Of a stretch of 64,000 bases of DNA, positions 21,179 to 30,757 are shown one piece after another. The stretch comes from Gammaproteobacteria bacterium. Its GTDB lineage: Bacteria; Pseudomonadota; Gammaproteobacteria; Arenicellales; Poriferihabitantaceae. Positions within the stretch are counted from its first letter, which is position 1; each line of letters starts with the position of its first letter. The notes under the pieces were generated by a model that did no database searches, was not told the origin of the DNA, and worked only from the letters and a program-made list of their open reading frames with translations. Location: assembly GCA_028817405.1 (NCBI GenBank), contig JAPPPS010000006.1, positions 1 through 64,000 of the forward strand, in the 5' to 3' direction. The position numbers and the translations under genes were made by a program.

Positions 21179-22863
21179 TTCGCCGCCTCCCGCGCCAAGG
21201 CCGCGGCCGCGACATAGCGGTCGCTGAATTCCAATACGCGCGCGCCGACGCTTTGCGTGCTCTCGTGGCCCTTGCCGGCGACAAGCACGAAATCCTCGGG
21301 CGCGGCCGCGGCCACCGCGGTTTCAATCGCGCGGCGACGCTCGTGAATCACGGTGGCGTTGCCGGGCGCAACCATGCCGGCGGTGATTTGCGCGGTGATG
21401 TCGGCCGGCTCTTCCCCGCGCGGGTTGTCGTCGGTGACGATGACGCGGCATGCCAAGCGCTCCGCCACCCGCCCCATCACCGCGCGTTTGCCGGCGTCGC
21501 GCTCGCCGCCGCAGCCGAACACCAGATGGATTTTCCCGGCGCAGATTTCCGCCAGCGACGCCAGCGCGCGTTGCAGCGCATCCGGCGTGTGCGCGTAGTC
21601 GACCACCACGGCCGGGCGGCGCGGCGCGCGCGGCAGTAATTCCATGCGGCCCGGCGGCGCGCGCCAGTGCCGGGCCGCGGCCGCCAATTCGCCCAAACCG
21701 TGGCCGCAACACAAACCGACCGCCAACGCCGCCAACAAGTTCGGCGCATGCACCGCGCCGATGAGCGGCGCGCGCACCACCGCCGCCTCGCCGCGGAAGT
21801 CGGCTTCGAAAGCGATGCCGTGCGCGTCCGCGTTGATGTCGCGCGCGCGCAAGTCGGCCGCGGGGTCGTCGATGGCGTAGGTGAATTGTTCCACCGCCGC
21901 GCCGCCGCTTGCCAGCAGTTCGCGGCCGAAGTCGTCGTCCAAGTTGATGACCGCGCAGCCGAGGCCCGCGACTTCAAACAAGCGGCGTTTGGCGGCGCGG
22001 TACGCTTCCATGTCACGGTGGTAGTCGAGGTGGTCGCGGCTCAAGTTGGTGAGCAGCGCGACATCGAAATCGACGCCGCCGAGCCGCCCTTGCGCCAAGC
22101 CGTGCGACGATGCCTCGACGCACACCGCGGCCGCATCGCGCGCCGCAAACTCGGCCAACGCGCGTTGCGTGGACAGCGCATCGGCGGTGGTTAATGGCGA
22201 CGGTTGCAGGTCGCCATCACCGGGGCCGGAGCCGGGGCCGCCGCCATCGCCATCGCCGGGGCCGGCGGCGATAAACCCGCTGCCGACCGTGCTCATGAGC
22301 GCGCAACGCGTACCGAAACCGCCCAAGGCTTGCGCAATCAACCACGCGCAGGTGGTTTTGCCGTTGGTGCCGGTGATGCCGATGACGCGCATGCGCGCCG
22401 ACGGTTGGCCGTAAAACCGCGCCGCGATAACACCGATGCGCCGGCGCAAATCGTCGATGTCGAGTTGCGGTACGGTGATTTTTTCGCGGCCGCGGGGGTT
22501 GCGGCCGGGGTCGCGGCCGGGGTTGACGGTGCCGTCGCCATCGCCGGGGTCACCGTCGCCATCCCCATCGCCGCCGGCCTCCCGCGCCACCGCCACCGCG
22601 CCGCGCGCCACCGCTTGCGCGATGAAGTCGCGGCCGTCGCGCCGCAATCCCGGCAGCGCGAAGAATAAATCGCCCGGGGCCACCGCGCGACTGTCCAGAC
22701 TCAAACCGGTGACGGTTCGGTCGACCGTCACCTCCGCAAAACCATCCAACAACGCGCGCAAGGATTGCTCCGGTCGGGCCGCCGCGGCCGCCCTGCCCGC
22801 GCCCGGCGAGCGCGCCCCCGTCGCCGGCCCCGGCATCGACGCCAACATCTCCGAGGTACTCAT
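21175..22863 (-). CDS. murE: UDP-N-acetylmuramoyl-L-alanyl-D-glutamate--2,6-diaminopimelate ligase
   Basis: VIGITGTNGKTTCAWLIAQAL; EASSHGLAQGRLGGVDFDVALLTNLSRDHLDYH; DYAHTPDALQRALASL; TDDNPRGEEP. Start MSTSEMLASMPG at 22863. Confidence 0.95.
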   Translation of the reverse strand: MSTSEMLASMPGPATGARSPGAGRAAAAARPEQSLRALLDGFAEVTVDRTVTGLSLDSRAVAPGDLFFALPGLRRDGRDFIAQAVARGAVAVAREAGGDGDGDGDPGDGDGTVNPGRDPGRNPRGREKITVPQLDIDDLRRRIGVIAARFYGQPSARMRVIGITGTNGKTTCAWLIAQALGGFGTRCALMSTVGSGFIAAGPGDGDGGGPGSGPGDGDLQPSPLTTADALSTQRALAEFAARDAAAVCVEASSHGLAQGRLGGVDFDVALLTNLSRDHLDYHRDMEAYRAAKRRLFEVAGLGCAVINLDDDFGRELLASGGAAVEQFTYAIDDPAADLRARDINADAHGIAFEADFRGEAAVVRAPLIGAVHAPNLLAALAVGLCCGHGLGELAAAARHWRAPPGRMELLPRAPRRPAVVVDYAHTPDALQRALASLAEICAGKIHLVFGCGGERDAGKRAVMGRVAERLACRVIVTDDNPRGEEPADITAQITAGMVAPGNATVIHERRRAIETAVAAAAPEDFVLVAGKGHESTQSVGARVLEFSDRYVAAAALAREAAK

Positions 22864-24605
22864 GCGCCGTCCCCGCCGGCCGCGGTTGTTGCGGTCGCCC
22901 CGGCCGCGGCCGCCGCCGGCAACGCATCCGGCGCGATGTTGTACAAGCGCATCAAGTCCGCGGTCAGTTTGGCGAACACCGGCGCCGCGACATCGCCGCC
23001 GTAGTGGAATTGGCCGCGCGGTTCGTCCACCACCACCGCCACCACGAAGCGCGGCCGGCTGAGCGGCGCGAAGCCGATGAACGCCGACTGGTATCGCCGC
23101 TCGTGGTATGCGCCGTCGACCAACTTGTGGATGGTGCCGGTCTTGCCGCCGATGCGGTACCGCTCGATGCGCGCCTGGCGGGCGGTGCCGGCCGGGCTGG
23201 CGGCGGCCTCCAGCATCGCGCGCAACGCGGCCACGGTGCGCGAGTTGAACACCCGCGGCCCGCGCGCGCGATGCCCCGGCGGCCGGCGTTGCAGCGTGAC
23301 CGGCAGCAGCACCCCGTCGGTGGCGAACACCGTGTACGCGCGCGCCAGTTGCAGCGGCGTGGCCGAGACGCCGTAGCCGTACGACAGCGTGGCGTGCTCG
23401 ATGGCGCGGGTGCGGTGCGGCAAACTGCCGCCGACTTCGCCGGGCAGTTGCGCGGCGCGCCGGCCGAAACCGGCCGCGGATAAAGCGTCGTAGAGTTCGT
23501 CGTACGGCAACTGCAGCGCGATTTTGGTCACGCCGACATTGCTGGACTTCACCACCACATCGGCCAGCGACAATTCGCCGTAGTTGTGGTCGCGCGCCTC
23601 GGTGATGGTGTGGCCGCCGACGGTGATGCGGCCCGGCGCGGTGTCGACCAAACTGCGGGAGTCGAACGCGCCGCTCTCCAGCGCCATGGCCGCGGTGAAT
23701 GGTTTGAGCGTCGAGCCCGGCTCCAAAACATCGGTCACGCTGCGGTTGCGGAACGCGCCGCCGGTGATGGTGCGGCGGTCGTTGGGGTTGAACTGCGGCG
23801 AGTTGACCATGGCCATGATTTCGCCGCTGGGCACCGCCAGCGCCACCACGCTGCCGCCGGCCGCATCGTGCGCTCGCACCGCGGCCTCGAGATAATCGCC
23901 GGCCAATGCCTGCAACCGCTGGTCGATGCTGAGCGTTAGGTCCTTGCCGTGCCGCACTTGGCGGATACTTTCGACGCTCTCGACATAGTTGCCGGCGCGG
24001 TCTTTGAGGACGCGGATGCGCCCCGGCGCGCCGGATAATGACGCGTCGTGCGCCGCTTCCAGCCCTTCCTGGCCCGCGTCGTCGACATCGGTGAAGCCGA
24101 TGAGTTGCGCGCCGGCCGGCCCGCCTGGGTAGAACCGTTTGTATTCGCGCTGCAACGCCAAACCCGGCACGCCGAGGCGCATGAGGTCCTGCGCCAAGAA
24201 CGGCGGCAGGCGGCGCTGGATGTACATAAAACCGGCATCGGCGCGGCGCGCGCAAGCGGCCGCCAATTGCGCCGCGGAGCGGTCGATGCGCGCCAGCAAC
24301 GGTTGCCACATGGCGCGCGCGTCGGCGGCGCAGAACACCGCGGGATTCGCCCACAACGATTCCACCGGCGTGCTGACCGCCAGCACCCGGCCGTCACGGT
24401 CGAGGATGCGCCCGCGCTGCGGGGCCACCGCCAACTGGCGCAAATGCCGCGCGTCGCCTTGTGCGCGCAGGTGCGCTTGCTCGGCGGTCGAGAGGTGCAC
24501 GACGCGCCAGCCGAGGCCGGCGAACCCCGCCAACAGCGCGGCCACGATGAGATGCTGCCGCCAGCGAGGCGGCGGGTTGCCGGGGCGTTTGCGCGGGTTT
24601 GGCAT
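22860..24605 (-). CDS. ftsI: peptidoglycan D,D-transpeptidase FtsI (PBP3)
   Basis: Active-site motifs EPGSTLKPFTAAMALE (SxxK), KSSNVG (SxN), GGKTGT (KTG); N-terminal TM; start MPNPRKRPGNPPPRWRQH. Confidence 0.95.
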   Translation of the reverse strand: MPNPRKRPGNPPPRWRQHLIVAALLAGFAGLGWRVVHLSTAEQAHLRAQGDARHLRQLAVAPQRGRILDRDGRVLAVSTPVESLWANPAVFCAADARAMWQPLLARIDRSAAQLAAACARRADAGFMYIQRRLPPFLAQDLMRLGVPGLALQREYKRFYPGGPAGAQLIGFTDVDDAGQEGLEAAHDASLSGAPGRIRVLKDRAGNYVESVESIRQVRHGKDLTLSIDQRLQALAGDYLEAAVRAHDAAGGSVVALAVPSGEIMAMVNSPQFNPNDRRTITGGAFRNRSVTDVLEPGSTLKPFTAAMALESGAFDSRSLVDTAPGRITVGGHTITEARDHNYGELSLADVVVKSSNVGVTKIALQLPYDELYDALSAAGFGRRAAQLPGEVGGSLPHRTRAIEHATLSYGYGVSATPLQLARAYTVFATDGVLLPVTLQRRPPGHRARGPRVFNSRTVAALRAMLEAAASPAGTARQARIERYRIGGKTGTIHKLVDGAYHERRYQSAFIGFAPLSRPRFVVAVVVDEPRGQFHYGGDVAAPVFAKLTADLMRLYNIAPDALPAAAAAGATATTAAGGDGA

Positions 24606-24678
24606 GGGGTTTCGGTGGTGTCGGTGGCGGTGACGGTGGCGGTGACGGTGACGGTGACGGTGTCGGTGGCGGTGACGG

Positions 24679-24975
24679 TTATCCGCCGGTCGCGCCGGCC
24701 CGCCGCAAGGTGATGATGTGGTCGGCGGCCGGCGCGGCCATCTGCAATCTCGCGCGCGCGTCGTCGACCACATTGCGCCGCCCGGCCCAAGTCGCGCGCT
24801 CCAGCAGCAGCCGCCCCTGCTCGGCTTGCAGTTCCAACTGCGCGGCCTCGGCGGCGCGCCACTCGATGAACGCGAGACGGTTCTCGTGGCGGACCGTCAC
24901 CACCGCCAGCGCGCTGGCGAGCACCGCTAACCACAGCGCGATGACGGTGCGGTGGCGTTTCACGGCGGCGCGCAT
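24679..24975 (-). CDS. ftsL: cell division protein FtsL
   Basis: 98-aa single-TM coiled-coil protein between rsmH and ftsI. Confidence 0.85.
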   Translation of the reverse strand: MRAAVKRHRTVIALWLAVLASALAVVTVRHENRLAFIEWRAAEAAQLELQAEQGRLLLERATWAGRRNVVDDARARLQMAAPAADHIITLRRAGATGG

Positions 24976-26070
24976 TTACATCGCCCCGGCCGGCGCGGCC
25001 CCGGCCACCCCGCCGGCCCCGGCCACCGCGAGTTTTTCGGCCACGCGCATCACCGCGCTGCGCGCGCGACGGTTGGCTTCGACCTCGGCCGCGGCCGGCC
25101 GGCGCGCCTTGCCGATGAGTTTCACGGACGGGCGGAGTTGGCTGACGGTGACCGGCGCGTCCGGCGGATACGGGTCGCCGCGCGCCGCCTCGCGCAGGAA
25201 GCGTTTGACGATGCGGTCTTCCAACGAATGAAAACTGATGACCACCAGCCGCCCGCCCGCGGCCAGGCCGGCCACCGCCTGCGGCAGCGCGCGGCGCACC
25301 TCGCCGAGTTCGTCGTTCACGGCGATGCGGATGGCTTGGAAAGTGCGGGTGGCCGGGTGTTTGCGCGCGGCTGGTTTGGGTTTGCCGGCGCCGGCCCGGC
25401 GCGGCTGGCGGGATTTGTGGGGCGCGGCGGCGGCGACCAACCGCGCCAACTCCACGGTGTCGGCAATCGGGCCGCGCGCCAAAGCGCGTTTAATCGCGCC
25501 GGCGATGGCGCGGGCAAAACGCTCCTCGCCGAACGCGCGCAGCGCCGCCGCCAACTCGCGCTCGTCAACCCGCGCCAACCACTCGGCCGCGGTCGCGCCG
25601 GCGGTGGCGTCCATGCGCATGTCCAGCGGCCCGGCGGCGGTGAAACTGAAGCCGCGCGCGGGCGTGTCCAACTGCGCCGACGACACGCCGAAGTCAAACA
25701 GCATGCCGGCCACCCGGCCGCGCAAGCCGCGCGATTCGAGGATTTCGCCCAAGCGCGAGAACGGCGCGTGGATGATTTCGACTCGCGCCCCGCCGTCCCC
25801 GCCATCGCCGCTACCGTCACCGCCGCCGCCGTCCCCGTCGCCCAATGCCAGCCGCGCGCAGGCCACGGCCTCGGCGTCGCGGTCAATCGCCAGCAGCCGG
25901 CCGCCGGGCCCGAGCGCGCGCAGGCGGCCGAGAATCGCGCGCGCATGGCCGCCGCCGCCGCAGGTGGCGTCGACCACGCAGTCGCCGGGCGCGAGGTTCA
26001 GCGCCGCCACGGCTGCGTCTTTCATGACCGGAATGTGGGCCGGGCCGGCCACGGTGGCGGCGGCGTTCAT
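24976..26070 (-). CDS. rsmH: 16S rRNA (cytosine1402-N4)-methyltransferase
   Basis: HIPVMKDAAVAALNLAPGDCVVDATCGGGGHARAIL; FDFGVSSAQLDTPARGFSF; VISFHSLEDRIVKRFLRE. Contains GDGDGGGGDGSGDGGDGG insertion. Confidence 0.95.
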   Translation of the reverse strand: MNAAATVAGPAHIPVMKDAAVAALNLAPGDCVVDATCGGGGHARAILGRLRALGPGGRLLAIDRDAEAVACARLALGDGDGGGGDGSGDGGDGGARVEIIHAPFSRLGEILESRGLRGRVAGMLFDFGVSSAQLDTPARGFSFTAAGPLDMRMDATAGATAAEWLARVDERELAAALRAFGEERFARAIAGAIKRALARGPIADTVELARLVAAAAPHKSRQPRRAGAGKPKPAARKHPATRTFQAIRIAVNDELGEVRRALPQAVAGLAAGGRLVVISFHSLEDRIVKRFLREAARGDPYPPDAPVTVSQLRPSVKLIGKARRPAAAEVEANRRARSAVMRVAEKLAVAGAGGVAGAAPAGAM

Positions 26071-26540
26071 AGCGACAGTTGCTCCAGTTCCGGCGAAATC
26101 TTGTCCATGTCGATGGCATCGGCGAGCCACTGGTCGTGGCGGGCGCGCCATTTTTCCTCGCTCCAGAGTTCGAATTTGTTGCTCTGGCCGATGAGGCAGA
26201 CGCCCTTGCCGATGGCGGCGAAGTCGCGCAGCAACGCCGGCAGCAGCACCCGCCCGCTGCGGTCCATTTCCATGTCGCTGGCGTAGCCGATGAAAAACCG
26301 CTTGAACACGCGGTGGTTGGCGTCGAAGTCCGGCAACGCCGCGACTTTCTTGGCGACGCGCTTCCAGGCGTCGCGCGGATACATCCACAAACTGCGGTCG
26401 TCGCGCTCCTTGCCGACCGAGAAACTGACCGTGGTCACCAACTGGCCGCCGCTGCGCGCGGCCAACGCCTCACGGTAGCGGCTGGGAATCGCCAGCCGCC
26501 CCTTGGCGTCCAACTGGATGATACTGGCTCCGGTGAGCAT
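26067..26540 (-). CDS. mraZ: transcriptional regulator MraZ
   Basis: LDAKGRLAIPSRYREAL; first gene of the dcw cluster; start MLTGASIIQLDAKGR at 26540. Confidence 0.93.
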   Translation of the reverse strand: MLTGASIIQLDAKGRLAIPSRYREALAARSGGQLVTTVSFSVGKERDDRSLWMYPRDAWKRVAKKVAALPDFDANHRVFKRFFIGYASDMEMDRSGRVLLPALLRDFAAIGKGVCLIGQSNKFELWSEEKWRARHDQWLADAIDMDKISPELEQLSL

Positions 26541-26549
26541 GACGGTTTG

Positions 26550-26735
26550 GTGGTGGGTGACGGTGGTTTGGGTGGCGCGGCGATGGCGACGGTTGCGGGT
26601 GGCGATGGCGACGGTTGCGGGTGGCGATGGCGGCGATTGGCGACGGTGGTGGCGGCGATGGCGACGGTTGCGGGTGGCGACGGCGATGGCGACGGTTGCG
26701 GGCGACGGCGATGGCGACGGTTTGGCACGGTGGCG
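26550..26735. repeat. tandem repeat upstream of mraZ (22-bp unit GGTTGCGGGTGGCGATGGCGAC with 6-bp expansions)
   Basis: GGTTGCGGG units begin at 26591, 26613, 26666 and 26694 (spacings 22 and 28 = 22+6), embedded in GGCGAC/GGTGGC hexamers. Confidence 0.85.
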
Positions 26736-26873
26736 GCGCGCGGCCGGCCGCGCCACAATGCGGCGCACGCTGAGGAATTCCGGGAAAATTCCCCACAACC
26801 CACCACTTTTCCGCTACATTTCTCCACTATACGGACGCGCCGCGCCGAATGTCAAGCGAAAATCGAGGAAAAA

Positions 26874-28349
26874 ATGACCCGCTTACCGACCCAAAAATCG
26901 CGCCGAATTCGGCCCACCGCGCCGCCCAAGCCCACGGTAGCGGGGAAGTCCGGGGCCCCGGCCGCGGGGAAGTCCGGGCCCGGGTCCGCGGCCGCCGCGG
27001 CCGCGACGGTCGCCCCCGCATCGCCGCCCGGCCGCCCGGCCCGGCCGCCGCTGGCGTTGTACGCGCATTTCCCGTGGTGCGTGAAAAAATGCCCGTATTG
27101 CGACTTCAACTCGCATCCGCTGCGCGCCGCCATCGACCAAGACGCGTATATCGACGCCCTGCTGCGCGACTTGGACGGCGACATCGCGCGCTACGCCTTG
27201 AACGAAAGTGGCCGCCGCAAGCGGCAACTGGCGGCGATTTTCTTGGGCGGCGGCACGCCGAGTTTGTTCAGCGCGGCCGCGATTGGCCGCCTGCTGCGCG
27301 GAATTGGCGACCGTCTGCCGCTCGCGCGCGGCATCGAAATCACCCTGGAAGCCAACCCCGGCGGCGTTGAACATGACGATTTCGCCGCCTACCGCGCCGC
27401 CGGCGTGAACCGCTTGTCGCTCGGCGCGCAGAGTTTTGAAGACGCGCAGTTGGCGAAACTCGGGCGAATCCACTCAGCCGACGACACCCGACGCGCGGTC
27501 GCGGCCGCGCGCGCAGCCGGTTTCGACAACCTCAACCTCGACTTGATGCACGGCCTGCCTGGCCAGACAACCGCCGATGCCGGGCGCGATTTGGACGCGG
27601 CGTTGGCGCTCGCGCCGGCGCATTTGTCGCTGTACCAACTCACCATCGAGCCGCACACCGCCTTCCACCGTCGCCCGCCGCGCCTGCCAAACGCCGACCG
27701 CATCCTCGACATGCAGCGCGCGTTGACGGCCGGGGCCGCGCGCGCCGGCTACCGCCGATACGAAGTGTCGAGTTATGCCCGGCCCGGCATGCGCTGCCGC
27801 CACAACCTCAACTACTGGCGCTTCGGCGACTACCTCGGCATCGGCGCCGGCGCGCACGGCAAAATCACCGTCGGCGCGGCGGCCCCGCGGCAATTCCCGC
27901 CGGGCCCGCTCCCGCCCACGAGCGGGGGACGCGGGAAACCGGACGCCGGGACTGCCCCCGCCGCCGAGCGGGGGGACGGCAATTTTTCGGCCGCGGACCA
28001 CGCATCGAGCGCGCAAAAAAACCCCGGCGCGGTGCAGCGATACTGGAAAATCCGGCATCCGGGCCGATACCTGGCGACCGCCGGCGGCCCCCGGGCCCTC
28101 GCCGGCGCGCGCCCAATCGCCGACGCCGACCTCCTGTTCGAGTTCTTAATGAACGCGCTGCGCCTCACCGACGGCTTCCCGCTGTCCCTGGCCCGCGCCC
28201 GCACCCGCCTCCCCACCGCCGAAATCACCGCCGCCCTCGCCAACCCCGTCAACCGCCGATGGCTGCTGCTCAACCACCACCGCATCCGATGCAGCGCCAC
28301 CGGCTACCGTCTACTCAACGAAATCCTGCAAGAACTTCTGCCGGAATAA
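26874..28349 (+). CDS. hemW: HemW-like radical SAM protein (coproporphyrinogen III oxidase-like)
   Basis: LYAHFPWCVKKCPYCDFNSH (CxxxCxxC), LGGGTPSLFS, LEANPGGVEHDDFAAYRAAGVNRLSLGAQSF. Contains an in-frame dispersed-repeat insertion (about 27895-27990). Confidence 0.92.
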   Translation: MTRLPTQKSRRIRPTAPPKPTVAGKSGAPAAGKSGPGSAAAAAATVAPASPPGRPARPPLALYAHFPWCVKKCPYCDFNSHPLRAAIDQDAYIDALLRDLDGDIARYALNESGRRKRQLAAIFLGGGTPSLFSAAAIGRLLRGIGDRLPLARGIEITLEANPGGVEHDDFAAYRAAGVNRLSLGAQSFEDAQLAKLGRIHSADDTRRAVAAARAAGFDNLNLDLMHGLPGQTTADAGRDLDAALALAPAHLSLYQLTIEPHTAFHRRPPRLPNADRILDMQRALTAGAARAGYRRYEVSSYARPGMRCRHNLNYWRFGDYLGIGAGAHGKITVGAAAPRQFPPGPLPPTSGGRGKPDAGTAPAAERGDGNFSAADHASSAQKNPGAVQRYWKIRHPGRYLATAGGPRALAGARPIADADLLFEFLMNALRLTDGFPLSLARARTRLPTAEITAALANPVNRRWLLLNHHRIRCSATGYRLLNEILQELLPE

Positions 28350-28377
28350 CGCGCCCGCGATTCGGGGTGTTGCTGAT

Positions 28378-29547
28378 TCAGCGTTCCACTAAATCGAGTT
28401 TGTGGCGGCTTAATCGTTCGACGGCGGAGTCGGTTACGCGCACCGAATGGCCGAGGCACATGGCCAGGCCGGCGGCGGAGTCCATGAGAATCATGTGCAG
28501 GAAAAATACATTGTCAGTTTCCATCAGCAACGGGTTGCCGCGGTGGAACATCGGCTGTTCCATCCAGCACGGCGTGTAGGTCGCGCCCATGCCGTAGCCG
28601 CAGGCGTTCAGGCGCGCGTGGCTGAAGCCATGGGCGTCGAACACCCGCGCATGCGCGTCGAACACATCGCCCATCGGCGCGCCGGGGCGGACCGCTTCTT
28701 CGCATGCCAGCAACGCTTCGACCGCCGCCGCGTGCATGCGTTTTTGTTTGTCGTTTGCCGCGCCGACGAGTAGCGTGCGCATCATCGCCGCGTGGTAGCG
28801 GCGGTGCGCGCCGGACCATTCCAGCGTGAGTTGGTCGCGCGCGTCGAGATGCCGCCGCCCGGAAAAGTACCGGCACAGCAGCGCGCCGGGACCGGAGCCG
28901 ATGATGAATTCGTTGCCGGGATAGTCGCCGCCGCCGGCGAAAATCGCGCTGTGCATCGCGGCCAAGATGTCGCCTTCAAAAGCGCCGGCGCGGGTTGTAC
29001 GCAGCGCCGCGTCCAACGCGTCGTCGCTCAATTCCGCGGCGCGACGGTGGCAGGCGATTTCGGCCGCGCTTTTGCGCCGGCGCAACTCGCGCACCAAGTC
29101 GGAGGCGTCGACTAACTCGACTTTGCCGACCTTGCCGTCCAGCGCCGCTTCCACGCGGCGGCCGTGATGCGCGGTCAAGCCGGCGGTCTGCGTCTCAACG
29201 CCCAATCGTTTGCCGCGGCCGAGCAGTTCGAGTCGCGCCAACAACGCCGCCAACCGCGCATGCGGGTCGTCTTCGCCGTCGCGCCAGATGTGAATTTGCG
29301 CGTCGGAAAGAATCGAAGTTTGCTGCGCTTGGCGCAAGTCCGGCGCGCGCGTGAGCAACTGCAAGTCGCCATCGGCCGGCAACACCATGCACTGAAACAA
29401 CGCAAAGCCGAAAGTGTCGTAGCCGCTCAAGTAGTAGTGACTCTCCGGCGCGAACAGCAACAAGCCGTCGAGTCCGCGCGCCGCCATGCCGGCCCGCGCG
29501 GCGTCGATGCGCGACTGAAATTCGCTGTTGTCGAAGTGCAATGCCAT
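28378..29547 (-). CDS. M24 family metallopeptidase (Xaa-Pro peptidase/ectoine hydrolase-like)
   Basis: Creatinase N-domain plus M24 domain: ELRRRKSAAEIACHRRAAELSDDALDAAL...CGYGMGATYTPCWMEQPMF. Confidence 0.8.
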   Translation of the reverse strand: MALHFDNSEFQSRIDAARAGMAARGLDGLLLFAPESHYYLSGYDTFGFALFQCMVLPADGDLQLLTRAPDLRQAQQTSILSDAQIHIWRDGEDDPHARLAALLARLELLGRGKRLGVETQTAGLTAHHGRRVEAALDGKVGKVELVDASDLVRELRRRKSAAEIACHRRAAELSDDALDAALRTTRAGAFEGDILAAMHSAIFAGGGDYPGNEFIIGSGPGALLCRYFSGRRHLDARDQLTLEWSGAHRRYHAAMMRTLLVGAANDKQKRMHAAAVEALLACEEAVRPGAPMGDVFDAHARVFDAHGFSHARLNACGYGMGATYTPCWMEQPMFHRGNPLLMETDNVFFLHMILMDSAAGLAMCLGHSVRVTDSAVERLSRHKLDLVER

Positions 29548-29556
29548 GCGCGGAGT

Positions 29557-30741
29557 TTAACAAAACGCCTGCAACCCGGTCTGCGCGCGGCCGAGCACCA
29601 AGGCGTGGATGTCGTGCGTGCCTTCGTAGGTGTTGACGGTTTCCAAGTTTGCCATGTGGCGGATGACATGATATTCGTCGGCGATGCCGTTGGCGCCGTG
29701 CATGTCGCGGGACTGGCGGGCGATGTCCAGCGCTTTGCCGCAGTTGTTGCGCTTGATAAGCGAGATGTTTTCCGGCGCGCAGCGGTGTTCATCGAGCAAC
29801 CGGCCGATGCGCAGCGCGGCCTGCAAGCCGAGCGCGATTTCGGTTTGCATGTCGGCGAGTTTTTTCTGCACCAGTTGGTTTTGCGCCAGCGGCCGGCCGA
29901 ATTGTTGGCGCGCCAAAGTGTAGTCGCGCGCCGCGTGCCAGCAAAACTCGGCCGCGCCCATGACGCCCCAAGCGATGCCGTATCGCGCTTTGTTGAGGCA
30001 GCCGAACGGCGCGGCCAAGCCGCGCGCGCCGGGCAGACGGTTCTCTTCCGGCACGAATACTTTGTCGAGCGCGAGGCCGCCGGTTGATGACGCGCGCAAA
30101 CTCATTTTGCCTTCGATTTTCGAGGCGCTGAAACCGTCCATGCCGCGTTCGACGATGAAGCCGTTGATGACGCCGTCGAGTTTCGCCCACACGATGGCGA
30201 GGTCGGCGATGGGCGCGTTGGTGAGCCAGGTTTTTGCGCCGGTTAGCCGGTAACCACCCGCGACTTTTTCGGCGCGCGTTAGCATGCCGCCGGGGTCCGA
30301 GCCGTGTTCCGGTTCGGTCAAGCCGAAGCAGCCGATGCATTCCCCGCGCGCCAGCAGCGGCAGGTATTTTTGCTTCTGCGCGTCCGTACCGTACGCATCA
30401 ATCGGATGCATCACCAGCGACGACTGCACGCTCACGCATGAACGGTAGCCGCTGTCGACGCGCTCGACTTCGCGCGCCAATAAACCGTACGCGACATGAT
30501 TCAATTCCGCGCCGCCGTATTGCGCCGGCAGCATCGCGCCAAGCATGCCCAGTTCGCCGAAACGCCGCATTAAGTTGGCGTCGAAATTCTCACCGCGGTT
30601 GGCGGCGACGATGCCGGGCATTAACTCGCGCTCGCAAAACGCGCGCGCGCTGTCGCGCACGGTTTTTTCCTCCGCGTTCAACTGCGATTCCAAATCGAAC
30701 GGGTCATCCCATTGAAACGGGAACGGTGGCGTCGCCATCAT
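29557..30741 (-). CDS. acyl-CoA dehydrogenase, glutaryl-CoA dehydrogenase-like
   Basis: [66 protein letters not shown]. Confidence 0.88.
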   Translation of the reverse strand: MMATPPFPFQWDDPFDLESQLNAEEKTVRDSARAFCERELMPGIVAANRGENFDANLMRRFGELGMLGAMLPAQYGGAELNHVAYGLLAREVERVDSGYRSCVSVQSSLVMHPIDAYGTDAQKQKYLPLLARGECIGCFGLTEPEHGSDPGGMLTRAEKVAGGYRLTGAKTWLTNAPIADLAIVWAKLDGVINGFIVERGMDGFSASKIEGKMSLRASSTGGLALDKVFVPEENRLPGARGLAAPFGCLNKARYGIAWGVMGAAEFCWHAARDYTLARQQFGRPLAQNQLVQKKLADMQTEIALGLQAALRIGRLLDEHRCAPENISLIKRNNCGKALDIARQSRDMHGANGIADEYHVIRHMANLETVNTYEGTHDIHALVLGRAQTGLQAFC

Positions 30742-30757
30742 GCTCTCCGGTTGACGG

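Noticed and set aside
26550-26735. CRISPR array
   Set aside because: Units are contiguous tandem hexamer/22-mer repeats without unique spacers, and no cas genes occur in the window.
26079-26873. N-terminal 265-aa extension of the hemW ORF
   Set aside because: It runs antisense through mraZ and the tandem repeat; HemW homology starts after the ATG at 26874.
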